A stretch of DNA of 64,000 nucleotides from Agrobacterium tumefaciens. Its GTDB lineage: Bacteria; Pseudomonadota; Alphaproteobacteria; Rhizobiales; Rhizobiaceae. The stretch is taken from contig NZ_SUPW01000003.1 in the NCBI RefSeq assembly GCF_013337285.1, positions 372,001-436,000 on the forward strand, given 5' to 3'. Below are positions 1 to 8,698 of the stretch, one piece after another. A program made the translations under genes and the position numbers. Every line of letters starts with the position of its first letter. Positions within the stretch are counted from its first letter, which is position 1. The notes under the pieces are model-generated. The model was not told the origin of the DNA, made no database searches, and saw nothing but the letters and a program-made list of their open reading frames with translations.

Positions 1-9
1 GGAAAAGTG

Positions 10-1026
10 ATGATTGCATTGGGCGGTTTCGACATCGTCGTCATAGCGGCGGTTGTTCTGGTTATTCTGGTGCTGTTTGCCGGCATCAAGACCGTGCCGC
101 AGGGGCATCGTTACACGGTTGAACGGTTCGGGCGTTACACCCGCACACTCGAACCCGGCCTGAACCTCATCGTGCCGTTCTTCGAAAGCATCGGTTCGAA
201 AATGAACGTGATGGAGCAGGTGCTGCATATTCCGACGCAGGAAGTCATCACCCGAGACAACGCCAGCGTCTCCGCCGATGCCGTCACCTTCTATCAGGTG
301 CTCAATGCCGCACAGGCCGCTTATCAGATTTCCAATCTACAAATGGCGATCGAAAACCTGACCATGACCAACATCCGCTCGGTGATGGGCTCGATGGACC
401 TCGATGAGTTGCTGTCGAACCGCGATGCTATTAACGACCGCCTATTGCGCGTGGTGGACGAGGCGGTGGGACCATGGGGCATCAAGGTCACCCGCATCGA
501 GATCAAGGACATCGCGCCGCCGAAGGATCTGGTTGACTCCATGGCGCGACAGATGAAGGCCGAGCGCGAAAAACGCGCGCAGGTGCTGGAGGCTGAAGGC
601 TCCCGTAACGCCCAGATTCTGCGGGCGGAAGGTGCAAAACAATCCGCCATTCTGGAAGCGGAAGGCCAGCGCGAGGCGGCATTCCGGGATGCCGAAGCCC
701 GTGAACGTCTGGCGGAAGCCGAAGCCAATGCGACCCGAATGGTGTCGGAAGCTATCGCCGCCGGTAATGTCCATGCCATCAACTATTTCGTCGCCCAGAA
801 ATATACCGAGGCTCTGGCCGAGATCGGTACGGCCAAGAATTCCAAAATCGTTCTGATGCCGATGGAGGCCTCGGCGCTGATCGGCTCTCTCGGAGGTATT
901 GGCACGATTGCGAGAGAAGTTTTCGGTGACAGGGGCGACACACCAACTGCCCCCCCTGCCTCCACATCTCCCCGCTCGGTGCCGCCGACGCGGTCCTCCC
1001 CCTTCGGTTCTTCATCGGAGAAATAA
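10..1026 (+). CDS. SPFH/stomatin-family membrane protein (QmcA-like)
   Basis: Band-7/SPFH protein of about 338 residues. An N-terminal hydrophobic segment (about residues 5-27) anchors it in the inner membrane; a PHB domain follows (starting near VPQGHRYTVERFGRY), then an Ala/Glu/Arg-rich helical stretch (about 180-250) typical of the oligomerising coiled coil, and a Pro/Ser-rich tail. Such proteins form ring-like membrane scaffolds linked to membrane quality control. It is two bases upstream of an NfeD-family gene, the standard stomatin-NfeD operon. GTG at 7 directly precedes ATG at 10 in the same frame; I prefer ATG, with GGAAAA at 1-6 as a weak ribosome site. The promoter lies outside the window. 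The family call is firm; the precise role is not visible. Confidence 0.93.
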   Translation: MIALGGFDIVVIAAVVLVILVLFAGIKTVPQGHRYTVERFGRYTRTLEPGLNLIVPFFESIGSKMNVMEQVLHIPTQEVITRDNASVSADAVTFYQVLNAAQAAYQISNLQMAIENLTMTNIRSVMGSMDLDELLSNRDAINDRLLRVVDEAVGPWGIKVTRIEIKDIAPPKDLVDSMARQMKAEREKRAQVLEAEGSRNAQILRAEGAKQSAILEAEGQREAAFRDAEARERLAEAEANATRMVSEAIAAGNVHAINYFVAQKYTEALAEIGTAKNSKIVLMPMEASALIGSLGGIGTIAREVFGDRGDTPTAPPASTSPRSVPPTRSSPFGSSSEK

Positions 1027-1028
1027 CG

Positions 1029-1493
1029 ATGCTGCAACGGCTTGCCACTGAGTTGGGACCATGGAGCTGGTGGATCGTCGGCTTTGTGCTGCTGGCCGCC
1101 GAGCTCATCGCTCCGGGCGTTTTCCTGATCTGGATTGGCCTTGCCGCGCTGGTCATCGGCGCGCTCTCGTTGCTTTTATGGGATGCGGCATATTGGGCCT
1201 GGCAATTGCAACTGGTGCTGTTTGCCGCACTCTCCATCGTCTTTGCCCTGCTTGGCCGCAAATATTTCGGCAGGAACCGAGAGACCACCGATGAACCGTT
1301 CCTCAATCAGCGCGAGGCAAGCCTTGTCGGCCGCACCGCGACGCTGCAGGAACCGATTGTCGAAGGACGTGGCCGGATAAGACTGGACGACACATGGTGG
1401 CCGGTAAATGGTGAAGACCTTCCGGCCGGAACCCGCGTGAGGATCGCGTCAGCACGCGGCCGCACGCTGACGATCGAACCAATAGACCGATAA
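1029..1493 (+). CDS. NfeD-family membrane protein
   Basis: Protein of 154 residues with three or four hydrophobic segments in its first 90 residues and a C-terminal small beta domain (VGRTATLQEPIVEGRGRIRL onward) that matches the OB-fold of NfeD proteins. It is the short, protease-less form. NfeD proteins partner with SPFH/stomatin proteins, and here the start lies two bases after the stomatin stop, so the two are almost certainly co-transcribed and work together in the inner membrane. It ends 16 bases from the convergent kdsD-like gene with no clear terminator between them. Confidence 0.9.
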   Translation: MLQRLATELGPWSWWIVGFVLLAAELIAPGVFLIWIGLAALVIGALSLLLWDAAYWAWQLQLVLFAALSIVFALLGRKYFGRNRETTDEPFLNQREASLVGRTATLQEPIVEGRGRIRLDDTWWPVNGEDLPAGTRVRIASARGRTLTIEPIDR

Positions 1494-1509
1494 GAGAGAC
1501 AAGTGGGCC

Positions 1510-2505
1510 TCAGGCCACGCCGATTCTCAATAGATCGTGGAAATGCACCAGGCCGATCGGCCGGTTGTCATCATCCACCACGATCAGCGCGCCAATGTGG
1601 AATTTTTCCAGTGTCGCCAGCGCGCTGGTCGCCAGCACCGATTTTTTGACCGTTTTCGGATTGCGGGTCATGATATCGTCGGCCGTCAGTTCTGCGAGGT
1701 TGCGAGACAGATTGCGGGCCAGATCACCCTCGGTGACGATGCCGCACAGACGGCCATGCTCGTCCAGAATACCGACACAGCCGAAATGCTTGCGGGAAAG
1801 AACGCCGACCGCTTCCGGCATCGCCGTTCCCTTGGCCACCAGCGGCACGCGGTCGCCGGTATGCATGATATCGCTGACCAGCGTGAGGCTAGCGCCCAGT
1901 TTGCCACCGGGGTGAAACACCCGGAAATCACCGGCAGTAAAATTGCGCGCTTCCAGAAGTGCTACGGCAAGGGCGTCACCCAGCGCCAGTTGCATCAAGG
2001 TGGAGGTGGTGGGCGCAAGGCCAAGCGGACAGGCTTCCTGTTCATTGGGAACCAGCAGCACGATATCGGAGGCCTTGGCCAGCGATGAAGCCTCGGAACA
2101 GGTGAGTGCAATCAGCGGAATGGAGAAACGGCGCGAATAGTTGATGATGCTGCGCAGCTCTGCACTTTCACCACCTTTGGAAATCGCCAGCACCACATCG
2201 TCGCCGCCGATCATCCCCAGATCGCCGTGATTGGCCTCGGCGGCATGCACAAAAAACGCCGGTGTGCCAGTAGAGGCGAATGTGGCCGCGAGCTTTGCGC
2301 CGATATGACCGCTTTTGCCGACCCCGGTGATGATGAGACGGCCATTCGACTGGCCGATGGTCTCGATCGCCTTGCAGAAAGGCTCGGCAAGACCGTTCGT
2401 GAGAGCGTCCTCAAGGGCGGCAAGGCCAGCCCGCTCCATCGAAATCGTCCGCACGGCGGATGAGATGGCATTGTCTTCGACCAGTTTGACGGCGCGCGTA
2501 ATCAT
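1510..2505 (-). CDS. kdsD: Arabinose-5-phosphate isomerase (KdsD/KpsF family)
   Basis: Protein of 331 residues with an N-terminal SIS sugar-isomerase domain (GVGKSGHIGAKLAATFASTG near residue 62; ISKGGESAELRSI near 109) followed by two CBS domains (from about residue 210). The family interconverts D-ribulose-5-phosphate and D-arabinose-5-phosphate, the first step toward Kdo of lipopolysaccharide, in the cytoplasm. Length and domain order match KdsD/KpsF/GutQ; these three paralogues cannot be separated by eye, and KdsD is chosen because no capsule or glucitol genes are nearby. Transcription is opposite to the stomatin/NfeD pair. The same-strand PAS gene ends about 60 bases upstream. Confidence 0.88.
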   Translation of the reverse strand: MITRAVKLVEDNAISSAVRTISMERAGLAALEDALTNGLAEPFCKAIETIGQSNGRLIITGVGKSGHIGAKLAATFASTGTPAFFVHAAEANHGDLGMIGGDDVVLAISKGGESAELRSIINYSRRFSIPLIALTCSEASSLAKASDIVLLVPNEQEACPLGLAPTTSTLMQLALGDALAVALLEARNFTAGDFRVFHPGGKLGASLTLVSDIMHTGDRVPLVAKGTAMPEAVGVLSRKHFGCVGILDEHGRLCGIVTEGDLARNLSRNLAELTADDIMTRNPKTVKKSVLATSALATLEKFHIGALIVVDDDNRPIGLVHFHDLLRIGVA

Positions 2506-2565
2506 GGCCGACTGTTACTCTTTCACCCGGAATAAGTCCACTCTTCAGCCGGCCAGTGCTGTTTT

Positions 2566-2931
2566 TTAGTGCCGCAGGTCCGGCGGAGAGATTTCCTCGA
2601 TCGTTCCCAGCCGCTTGAAAGGGATGTTTTCCTCGTCGACCAGATATCGGCCGACTGTCCTTACCCATGAGACCGAACCGTCATCCCGGCGCACGGCATA
2701 TTCCTGATTGTAAAAGCTTGCCGCCTTCAGGGTGATCAGCGCGGTCTCGATCACACGGTTTCGATGATCCAGATGCACTTTTTCGAGCATCTGAAAAATG
2801 CTGATGCCCTGCATCGCCTGTCTCAGCGGAATTCCGAAGAGTTCCGCACAGACTTCATCGAGATAGAATCGGTCGTTGGTAATATCCCAGCAATAGAAAC
2901 CGACCTGCTTGATGTTCAAAACGGGATTCAT
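2566..2931 (-). CDS. Stand-alone PAS domain protein
   Basis: Protein of 121 residues that is essentially one PAS fold: an FYCWDITNDRFYLDEVCAELFGI start and a PAC-like end (YAVRRDDGSVSWVRTVGRYL). No output domain (kinase, GGDEF, HTH) is present in frame or adjacent, so it may be a small sensor that acts on another protein, or a relic of a larger sensor. It lies on the same strand as kdsD but separated by about 60 bases, and faces an AT-rich upstream region. The ligand cannot be predicted. Confidence 0.75.
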   Translation of the reverse strand: MNPVLNIKQVGFYCWDITNDRFYLDEVCAELFGIPLRQAMQGISIFQMLEKVHLDHRNRVIETALITLKAASFYNQEYAVRRDDGSVSWVRTVGRYLVDEENIPFKRLGTIEEISPPDLRH

Positions 2932-3351
2932 GAAACGGCGCTGTCACATAAAATAAAAATCAATATAATTTACCAGGCAATAGAAAGACCATTACCCTTA
3001 AATCATAGGGCGATTCCGTGCCAAATTGAAACGTTTAAATCTTATCATATTAGAAATATTTTGCATTGCGGCATGTCTCTCCCAGTTCTCTCGCTGGCAG
3101 AATTCTGAATACAAGCAGTGAGTGAGAGGCTCGCCGATTTTCACGCGCTTGCCAAAACGCTCAAATCCCAGCGATCTTTATCAACTGTTAACCATAAAAA
3201 ACCTATTGTTAAAGCGATGTTAAAACTTGCGTCGCCTGTCTGGTCCCTGGTTTGTCCACGTCATTTCGTCGGCCTCTCATCCATTTGGCCCGGGGAAGTG
3301 TTCTGGCAAATTTTCGATCCGGCATCGGCCAATTTCGCCGGGTGAAGAGGA
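2932..3351. other. AT-rich intergenic region between divergent genes
   Basis: About 420 bases between the PAS gene (leftward) and the outer-membrane protein gene (rightward). Bases 2940-3080 are markedly AT-rich compared with the surroundings and should hold the PAS gene promoter. An open frame at 3118-3345 lacks a ribosome site and recognisable composition, so I do not call it. The only specific element I see is a TTAA-N7-TTAA motif at 3209-3223. Confidence 0.6.
3209..3223 (+). promoter_or_regulatory. Candidate CtrA binding site
   Basis: TTAA AGCGATG TTAA, an exact TTAA-N7-TTAA match to the consensus of the alphaproteobacterial cell-cycle regulator CtrA, about 130 bases before the outer-membrane protein start. 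The surroundings are AT-rich, so a chance match is possible. Confidence 0.4.
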
Positions 3352-4857
3352 ATGAATGTGACGGGCGCCGCCACACGTCTGCAGACGTCGCGGAAAGCAG
3401 CAACCCTGTTGCTTGCCTGCACGCTTCTTTGCTCCACCACGGCAAACCTTTTCGCCCAGACTGCCGTCACAGCCACACCCTTATTGCCCGGCGCTGCTCC
3501 GGCCGGGGACGGAACAACTTCGGCCACCGCGGCGACGGGCGTTGGAGCAGAGACCGATGCGGGGCAGGCTGCACCTGCGGCCACGCCTGCGCCACAACAG
3601 CTCTGGCGCCCCTCGAACAATCCCGGCGACCCGATTTACGAACAGCAGGACGACGCCGGCCAACCCTATGCCGAGGCTGAAAACCCCTATGAGCCGACGG
3701 TGGATGGCGGTGAAAATCCGCAGATAGCGACTGAGCCTGGCCAGACCCCCGGCATCCGGCTCGGCACGTTCCTGCTGCGTCCTTCGATCAACCAGACCAT
3801 CAACACGGAAAAACAGACGAACACCGGCGGTCCCTCCAGACGCAACTATCTGACAACAGGCATACGCGGCACGCTTACCAGCGACTGGTCCCGCCACGCG
3901 CTGACCGTGACGGGCGACGGCGCCTGGGAGAGAAATTTTGGTGGCGACAAGGATGGCGAAGAGCCCCGGGCGCGGATAGAGGCTGATCTGCGCCTCGATC
4001 TCGGCGAAGAGACGAAGGCCAATCTCAAGGCCGGTTACGAGTTCAGCCGCGAAGACACGACAGACCCCAATGCTCTGACCGGCGCTGCCGTGCAGGGCGG
4101 TGAACACCGTTTCACGACCAGCGCTTCGATAGAGCGGGACTTCGGCAAGCTGCGTGGGCTTGCGGCGCTCGATCTCTCCCGCACGGTCTATACGGATGCG
4201 AAAGGTCTCGATGGCAGGCCGATCAGCCTCAGCGACCGCGACCAGAACAGCGCGAACCTGCGCGGGCGCATTGGTTACGAATTGTCGCCGGCGCTGATCC
4301 CGTTCCTGGAACTGAACGCGGGAAAGACCAAATATGACAGTCGGCTGGACAATTCCGGTTACGCCCGCTCCTCCAATTCTTATGGCGCGAAGATCGGAAC
4401 CGAGGTCGATCTCGGCGAAAAGACTCGTGGCGAGGCCGCCATCGGTTATCTGCGCAAACAATATGATGACGACCGTCTCGCCGCCATCGGCGCTTTGACG
4501 CTGGACGGCGAACTCAACTGGTCGCCGCAGCGCGGCACCAATGTCAATCTCGGTCTGCGCACGACGATTGAGGATTTTGCCGGCGGTCCGCAGGGCGGCT
4601 GGATTTCCTATCGGCTGGATGCCGGGCTTACCCATGAATTGCGCAACAATCTGGTCGCGCGTTTGACGGGGCAGATCGTGCACCGCACATTCCCCTCCTC
4701 CGACATCGAGAATGCCGTGGAATATACAGCAGGTGCCGGCCTGACGTGGGGGCTGAACCGCTATCTCGACCTGACCGCGGACGTCAGCTACCAGTGGACA
4801 CCGGTTTATGACAGCAGCGAATTGCGCGTCGGCGCGGGCCTTGTCCTGAAACGATAA
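3352..4857 (+). CDS. Outer membrane beta-barrel protein (BBP2-like)
   Basis: Protein of 501 residues with a signal peptide (hydrophobic stretch about 15-35, ending near ANLFAQ), a disordered Ala/Pro/Thr-rich linker (about 36-125), then a C-terminal region of alternating amphipathic strands (LTVTGDGAWERNF, GYEFSREDTTD, ARLTGQIVHRTF) ending in GAGLVLKR. This matches the alphaproteobacterial outer membrane beta-barrel family of about 14-16 strands. The function is unknown; relatives often sit near envelope polysaccharide genes, and galU is the convergent neighbour. The AGAGG at 3346-3350 is only one base from ATG 3352 but seven from in-frame GTG 3358, so the true start may be 3358. It ends in a bidirectional terminator. 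Confidence 0.82.
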   Translation: MNVTGAATRLQTSRKAATLLLACTLLCSTTANLFAQTAVTATPLLPGAAPAGDGTTSATAATGVGAETDAGQAAPAATPAPQQLWRPSNNPGDPIYEQQDDAGQPYAEAENPYEPTVDGGENPQIATEPGQTPGIRLGTFLLRPSINQTINTEKQTNTGGPSRRNYLTTGIRGTLTSDWSRHALTVTGDGAWERNFGGDKDGEEPRARIEADLRLDLGEETKANLKAGYEFSREDTTDPNALTGAAVQGGEHRFTTSASIERDFGKLRGLAALDLSRTVYTDAKGLDGRPISLSDRDQNSANLRGRIGYELSPALIPFLELNAGKTKYDSRLDNSGYARSSNSYGAKIGTEVDLGEKTRGEAAIGYLRKQYDDDRLAAIGALTLDGELNWSPQRGTNVNLGLRTTIEDFAGGPQGGWISYRLDAGLTHELRNNLVARLTGQIVHRTFPSSDIENAVEYTAGAGLTWGLNRYLDLTADVSYQWTPVYDSSELRVGAGLVLKR

Positions 4858-4866
4858 TTATCAAAC

Positions 4867-4895
4867 AAAAATCCCGGCGCAAAGGCCGGGATTTC
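4867..4895. terminator. Bidirectional rho-independent terminator
   Basis: Nine-base perfect stem AATCCCGGC (4870-4878) / GCCGGGATT (4885-4893) with a 6-base loop, flanked by A on the left and T on the right. It lies between the convergent outer-membrane protein gene and galU, so it can serve both strands. Confidence 0.85.
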
Positions 4896-4911
4896 AGGAT
4901 GTTCTGGTCGA

Positions 4912-5799
4912 TTACTTCAGCCCGTCGATCAGGGCCTTGATCGGCTCTTCGATCGCCGGACGAATATCGGCGCGTTCAAGAGCGAAGGCGACGTTGGCCA
5001 GAATGAAACCATCCTTGGCGCCGCAATCGAAGGTCTGGCCACGGAAATGATAGCCGGCGAATTCTTGCGACTGGGCAAGCGTCAGCATGCCGTCCGTCAG
5101 CTGGATTTCATTGCCGGCACCACGCTCCTGATTTTCGAGGATATCGAAAATCTCCGGCTGCAGGATGTAACGGCCGTTGATGTAGAAATTCGACGGCGCC
5201 GTACCCTTGGCAGGCTTTTCGACCATTTCCGTGATCTTGAAGCCCTCGCCCACGGCATCGCCCACGCCGACAATGCCGTATTTGTGGGTCTGGTCGGGAG
5301 CGCATTCCTGCACCGCGATCACGTTGCCGGCAGTCTGGTCATAAAGTTCGACCATACCTTTCAGGCAGCTTTTCTGCGAATGCATGATCATGTCGGGCAA
5401 CAGCACGGCGAAAGGCTCGTCGCCGACGATGTCACGGGCGCACCAGACCGCGTGGCCAAGACCGAGCGGCACCTGCTGGCGCGTGAAACTTGCCGTGCCG
5501 GCTTTGGGCAGAAGGCCGGCCAGCAATGTCAGCTCGGCATTCTTGTTGCGCTCACGCAGCATCTGTTCGAGTTCAAATTGAATATCAAAATAGTCTTCGA
5601 TCACCGCCTTGCCGCGGCCGGTGACAAATACAAAATGCTCGATGCCCGCTTCTGCCGCCTCATCGACGACATATTGAATGACTGGCTTGTCAACGACAGT
5701 GAGCATTTCTTTCGGAACCGCCTTGGTTGCGGGCAGGAAACGGGTACCGAGACCTGCGACCGGAAATACGGCCTTCCGAATTTTTTTCTGTTCTACCAC
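4912..5799 (-). CDS. galU: UTP-glucose-1-phosphate uridylyltransferase
   Basis: Protein of 295 residues, the usual GalU/ExoN length. It makes UDP-glucose from UTP and glucose-1-phosphate, feeding exopolysaccharide, lipopolysaccharide and cyclic glucan synthesis in the cytoplasm. The nucleotide-binding start [21 protein letters not shown] (about 10-30) and VEKPAKG and FDCGAKDGF motifs are diagnostic. The start is GTG at 5799 with a near-ideal AGGAGGG six bases upstream; an ATG two bases before it is out of frame. It is divergent from the lytic transglycosylase gene across an intergenic region with two inverted repeats. In rhizobia the same enzyme is often called exoN. Confidence 0.95.
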   Translation of the reverse strand: MVEQKKIRKAVFPVAGLGTRFLPATKAVPKEMLTVVDKPVIQYVVDEAAEAGIEHFVFVTGRGKAVIEDYFDIQFELEQMLRERNKNAELTLLAGLLPKAGTASFTRQQVPLGLGHAVWCARDIVGDEPFAVLLPDMIMHSQKSCLKGMVELYDQTAGNVIAVQECAPDQTHKYGIVGVGDAVGEGFKITEMVEKPAKGTAPSNFYINGRYILQPEIFDILENQERGAGNEIQLTDGMLTLAQSQEFAGYHFRGQTFDCGAKDGFILANVAFALERADIRPAIEEPIKALIDGLK

Positions 5800-5844
5800 A
5801 TATCCCTCCTGAGAGATAAAACTTGATCACAATCCCCGCACGCT

Positions 5845-5904
5845 GTTGTTATTTCAAAAATAACAACGTTTTGTAAAGGGTGACGCTACCATCTATTAAT
5901 GGTA
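5845..5904. promoter_or_regulatory. Two inverted repeats in the galU/mltB divergent promoter region
   Basis: GTTGTTATT (5845-5853) faces AATAACAAC (5859-5867), a nine-base perfect inverted repeat. A second repeat, TACCAT N6 ATGGTA, spans 5887-5904. Both are in an AT-rich 190-base gap between galU and the transglycosylase, where operators for either gene could lie. No cognate regulator is evident. Confidence 0.4.
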
Positions 5905-5991
5905 AAGAATTTGTTGACGTTCTTTTGTTATCCATGACGACGCCCGATGCGTTTTCGCAATCGAAATGACATTCGAGAGAACGAAAGACTG

Positions 5992-7218
5992 ATGATGACA
6001 AAGATGATCCTTTCAGATGTCCGCAAATTCGGCTGCATGATGGTTGCAGGCCTGGTGATTTCGCTAGCACCGGTCTCGGCTCATGCCGATGCCGGGTTCA
6101 GACAGTGGATCAACCAGTTCTACGCAACAGCCGCGAAAGAAGGCATCAGCAAGGCGACCTATCAGAAAGCCTTCGCCGGCGTTAGCGAACCGGACCCGGA
6201 TGCGCTGCGCAAGGCAACCTTTCAGCCGGAATTCACCACCCAGGTATGGGATTATCTCGATTCCCGCGTTAACCCGTATACGGTGCGGATCGGCCGCGAG
6301 ATGAAGATGAAGCACGCGACGACCCTGAACTGGATCGAGCGCAACTTCAACGTCGACAAACACATCATTCTCGCCATCTGGTCGATGGAATCGAATTACG
6401 GCGCGGTTCTTGAAAAGCCGGAGCGGCTGCACAATATTCCGCAGGCTCTTGCGACGCTGGCCTATTCCGATCCCAAGCGCGGTAAATTCGCGCGCACGCA
6501 GTTGATCGCCGCGCTGAAAATTCTTCAGTCGGGCGATGTGACGCCGAAGCAGTTGACGGGTTCATGGGCCGGCGCGATGGGTCACACCCAGTTCATTCCG
6601 ACGAGCTACCTGGCTTATGCAGTGGATGCCGATGGCAATGGCAAGCGCGATATCTGGCACTCGGTTCCCGACGCGCTGGCAACGGCCGCCAATCTTCTTG
6701 CCAAAAACGGCTGGGAGCCCGGCCGGACCTGGGGTTACGAAACCGCCGTTCCGCGTGGCGGCGCGCGTTACGAAGGCCAGACGAAAACGATTTCGGAATG
6801 GACAAAGCTCGGCTTTGCCCGCCCGAACGGCAAAAATTTCACCCGCGGTTCCGATCGCGCCATGCTGAAACTGCAGGGTGGCGCGAACGGACCCGGTTTC
6901 CTGATGATGAAAAACTTCTTCACCATCAAGAAATACAACGCATCGGACAGCTATGCGCTGGCCGTCGGCCTGCTTGCGGATGAAATCGCCGGTTATGGCG
7001 GCATGCAGCAGAAATGGCCGCGTCCGGACGGTACGCTGGATATTCGTGAAAAATTCGAACTCCAGACCCGCATGAAAGAACTAGGCTACTACGATGGCGA
7101 GGTCGATGGCAATTTCGGCTCCGGTTCGAAAGCCGCCATTAGCGCCATCCAGTCGCGCATGGGCATGGAAAATGACGGCCAGCCGTCGCAGAGGTTGCTG
7201 AGAGCCCTGCGCAATTGA
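5992..7218 (+). CDS. Lytic murein transglycosylase (MltB-like) with peptidoglycan-binding domain
   Basis: About 408 residues from ATG 5992. A signal peptide (hydrophobic about 14-31, ending VSAHADA) sends it to the periplasm. The SLT_2/MltB-type catalytic domain carries IWSMESNYGAVLEK with the likely catalytic Glu near residue 133, and AMGHTQFIPTSY. The C-terminal 60 residues (MKELGYYDGEVDGNFGSGSK) form a PG_binding_1 repeat. The enzyme cleaves MurNAc-GlcNAc bonds to give 1,6-anhydro ends. The frame stays open to ATG 5947, but starting there would put 15 charged residues before the signal peptide, so 5992 or 5995 is preferred. No lipobox was seen, so it is probably soluble rather than a lipoprotein. 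Confidence 0.9.
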   Translation: MMTKMILSDVRKFGCMMVAGLVISLAPVSAHADAGFRQWINQFYATAAKEGISKATYQKAFAGVSEPDPDALRKATFQPEFTTQVWDYLDSRVNPYTVRIGREMKMKHATTLNWIERNFNVDKHIILAIWSMESNYGAVLEKPERLHNIPQALATLAYSDPKRGKFARTQLIAALKILQSGDVTPKQLTGSWAGAMGHTQFIPTSYLAYAVDADGNGKRDIWHSVPDALATAANLLAKNGWEPGRTWGYETAVPRGGARYEGQTKTISEWTKLGFARPNGKNFTRGSDRAMLKLQGGANGPGFLMMKNFFTIKKYNASDSYALAVGLLADEIAGYGGMQQKWPRPDGTLDIREKFELQTRMKELGYYDGEVDGNFGSGSKAAISAIQSRMGMENDGQPSQRLLRALRN

Positions 7219-7239
7219 TAATATGCCGGCGAATTCGGC

Positions 7240-7249
7240 GGGGGGGGGG
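7240..7249 (+). repeat. Homopolymeric G10 tract
   Basis: Ten consecutive G bases in the 66-base gap between the transglycosylase stop (7218) and the next start (7285). Neither flanking reading frame is interrupted. Such a tract can slip in replication and could alter spacing in the leader of the downstream gene. Confidence 0.9.
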
Positions 7250-7284
7250 TCACCACCGCCGAAGCATCCGGAAAGGTCGATGTT

Positions 7285-8520
7285 ATGAACAGGAAACCAG
7301 CGGTGAATAGCGGAAAGACCGGATGGCGCATCTGCGCCGTCATTCTTGCTGCCGCCCTTTGCGTGCCACTCGTTCCATCCCAGACCTTTGCCCAGGAACA
7401 GCGGCGCACCCTGTTCGAAATGCTGTTCGGCAGACCGGTTGGCCGCGATGGCGGATCCGGGCGTGATTATCAGCCCCGCAACCGGCGGGATTTCCCCTCC
7501 GCCCCACGCGAAAGATCAATTACACGTCCGCAACCCGCCCGAAAAGCACCTTCGGTGGTTCAGATGCGAACCGCAAAACCGGAGCCGGCCGCCAAGCTTG
7601 AAAATGCAAGGCGCGTTCTGGTCATCGGCGATTTTCTGGCCGGCGGCATGGGGGAAGAGCTGGTCAATGCCTTCGCTAGTTCACCGGCGATCGCCGTCGA
7701 TGTGCGGGCAAACGGTTCTTCCGGTCTTGTCCGAACCGATTATTACGACTGGTTTTCCAATCTACCGCAATTCATAAGCGAGACCAATCCGGCCACCATC
7801 GTCATCATGATGGGCTCGAACGATCGCCAGCAAATGCAGATCGGCGATATCAGGGAAAAATTCGGCACCGATGTCTGGTTCAAGGAATATGAACGACGGA
7901 TCGATGAGCTTCTGACCCTTGCTGGCCGCCCGAAAGTGCCGCTGCTCTGGGTCGGTTTGCCCGCGTTCCAGTCACCATCGCTCACGGCCGATCTCGTCGG
8001 TTTCAACCGGCTTTATCGCAGCCACGTCGAAAAATATGGCGGCGAATTCGTCGACGTGTGGGACGGTTTCGTCGATGAAGGCGGAAAATTCGTTATCACC
8101 GGTTACGACATGAACGGCCAGCAGGCCCGCCTTCGCGAGGCCGATGGTGTCGGCATGACGCAGGCCGGCAAACGCAAGCTCGCCTTTTACGTCGAAAAAT
8201 TCGTACGCAGGCACCTCGACAGTGCCGGTCCCGATCTCGTGAAACTGGACGGCAGCAATCTGCCTGCACTCACCTCGCTGCCGGCGCTCGGCATTGATGC
8301 GGGGCAGGTCCGCACGCAGCCGATCAGCCTCACCGATCCCAATCTCGATGGCGGCGACAAGCTGCTGGGCGATACCCCTTTGACAGCCGGGCCGACACGC
8401 GCATCGGTGGTGGAGTCCCCACGTGAACGGCTGACCAAGCGTGGCGAAATGGCCGATGCGCCGGCGGGCCGCATCGATGACTATCGCGTCGTCCCGGATA
8501 CCGTACAAGCCCGGCAATAG
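7285..8520 (+). CDS. Periplasmic SGNH-fold (DUF459-like) protein, catalytic residues apparently lost
   Basis: Protein of 411 residues with an N-terminal signal peptide (hydrophobic about 14-35, ending QTFAQ), a Pro/Arg-rich linker, and an SGNH-hydrolase fold from about residue 110. Block I reads VIGDFLAGGMG, with Phe (residue 117) where the nucleophilic Ser of GDS normally is. Block III MMGSNDRQ is intact. Block V reads DGVGMTQAG (D287-G290), with Gly where the catalytic His of DGxH is expected. The fold is recognised, but two of three catalytic residues look substituted, so it may bind rather than hydrolyse acyl or cell-wall groups. It follows the lytic transglycosylase on the same strand, hinting at a cell-wall role. 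Confidence 0.78.
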   Translation: MNRKPAVNSGKTGWRICAVILAAALCVPLVPSQTFAQEQRRTLFEMLFGRPVGRDGGSGRDYQPRNRRDFPSAPRERSITRPQPARKAPSVVQMRTAKPEPAAKLENARRVLVIGDFLAGGMGEELVNAFASSPAIAVDVRANGSSGLVRTDYYDWFSNLPQFISETNPATIVIMMGSNDRQQMQIGDIREKFGTDVWFKEYERRIDELLTLAGRPKVPLLWVGLPAFQSPSLTADLVGFNRLYRSHVEKYGGEFVDVWDGFVDEGGKFVITGYDMNGQQARLREADGVGMTQAGKRKLAFYVEKFVRRHLDSAGPDLVKLDGSNLPALTSLPALGIDAGQVRTQPISLTDPNLDGGDKLLGDTPLTAGPTRASVVESPRERLTKRGEMADAPAGRIDDYRVVPDTVQARQ

Positions 8521-8600
8521 GCGCTTCTGCACCGGCATACGCGGACGGGCGTAATGTTTAGGCAATGCGAAAATGGCAAGATAACTGAAGTTCTGCACGG

Positions 8601-8623
8601 ATGCGGCCTGTAACCGCATTTTT
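8601..8623 (+). terminator. Rho-independent terminator after the SGNH gene
   Basis: Stem ATGCGG (8601-8606) / CCGCAT (8614-8619), 7-base loop, followed by a T5 run. It lies 80 bases after the SGNH-like gene stop and before the two-component system. Confidence 0.65.
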
Positions 8624-8698
8624 GTATGGCGATATTTCTTCGTTACCAGTCATGCACGGCCCACGGGAGCCGCGCCAGGATTTTGCCGAGACCAATTC

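Noticed and set aside
3118..3345. 75-codon plus-strand frame before the outer-membrane gene
   Set aside because: No ribosome site, overlaps a regulatory-looking AT-rich stretch, and shows no family features.
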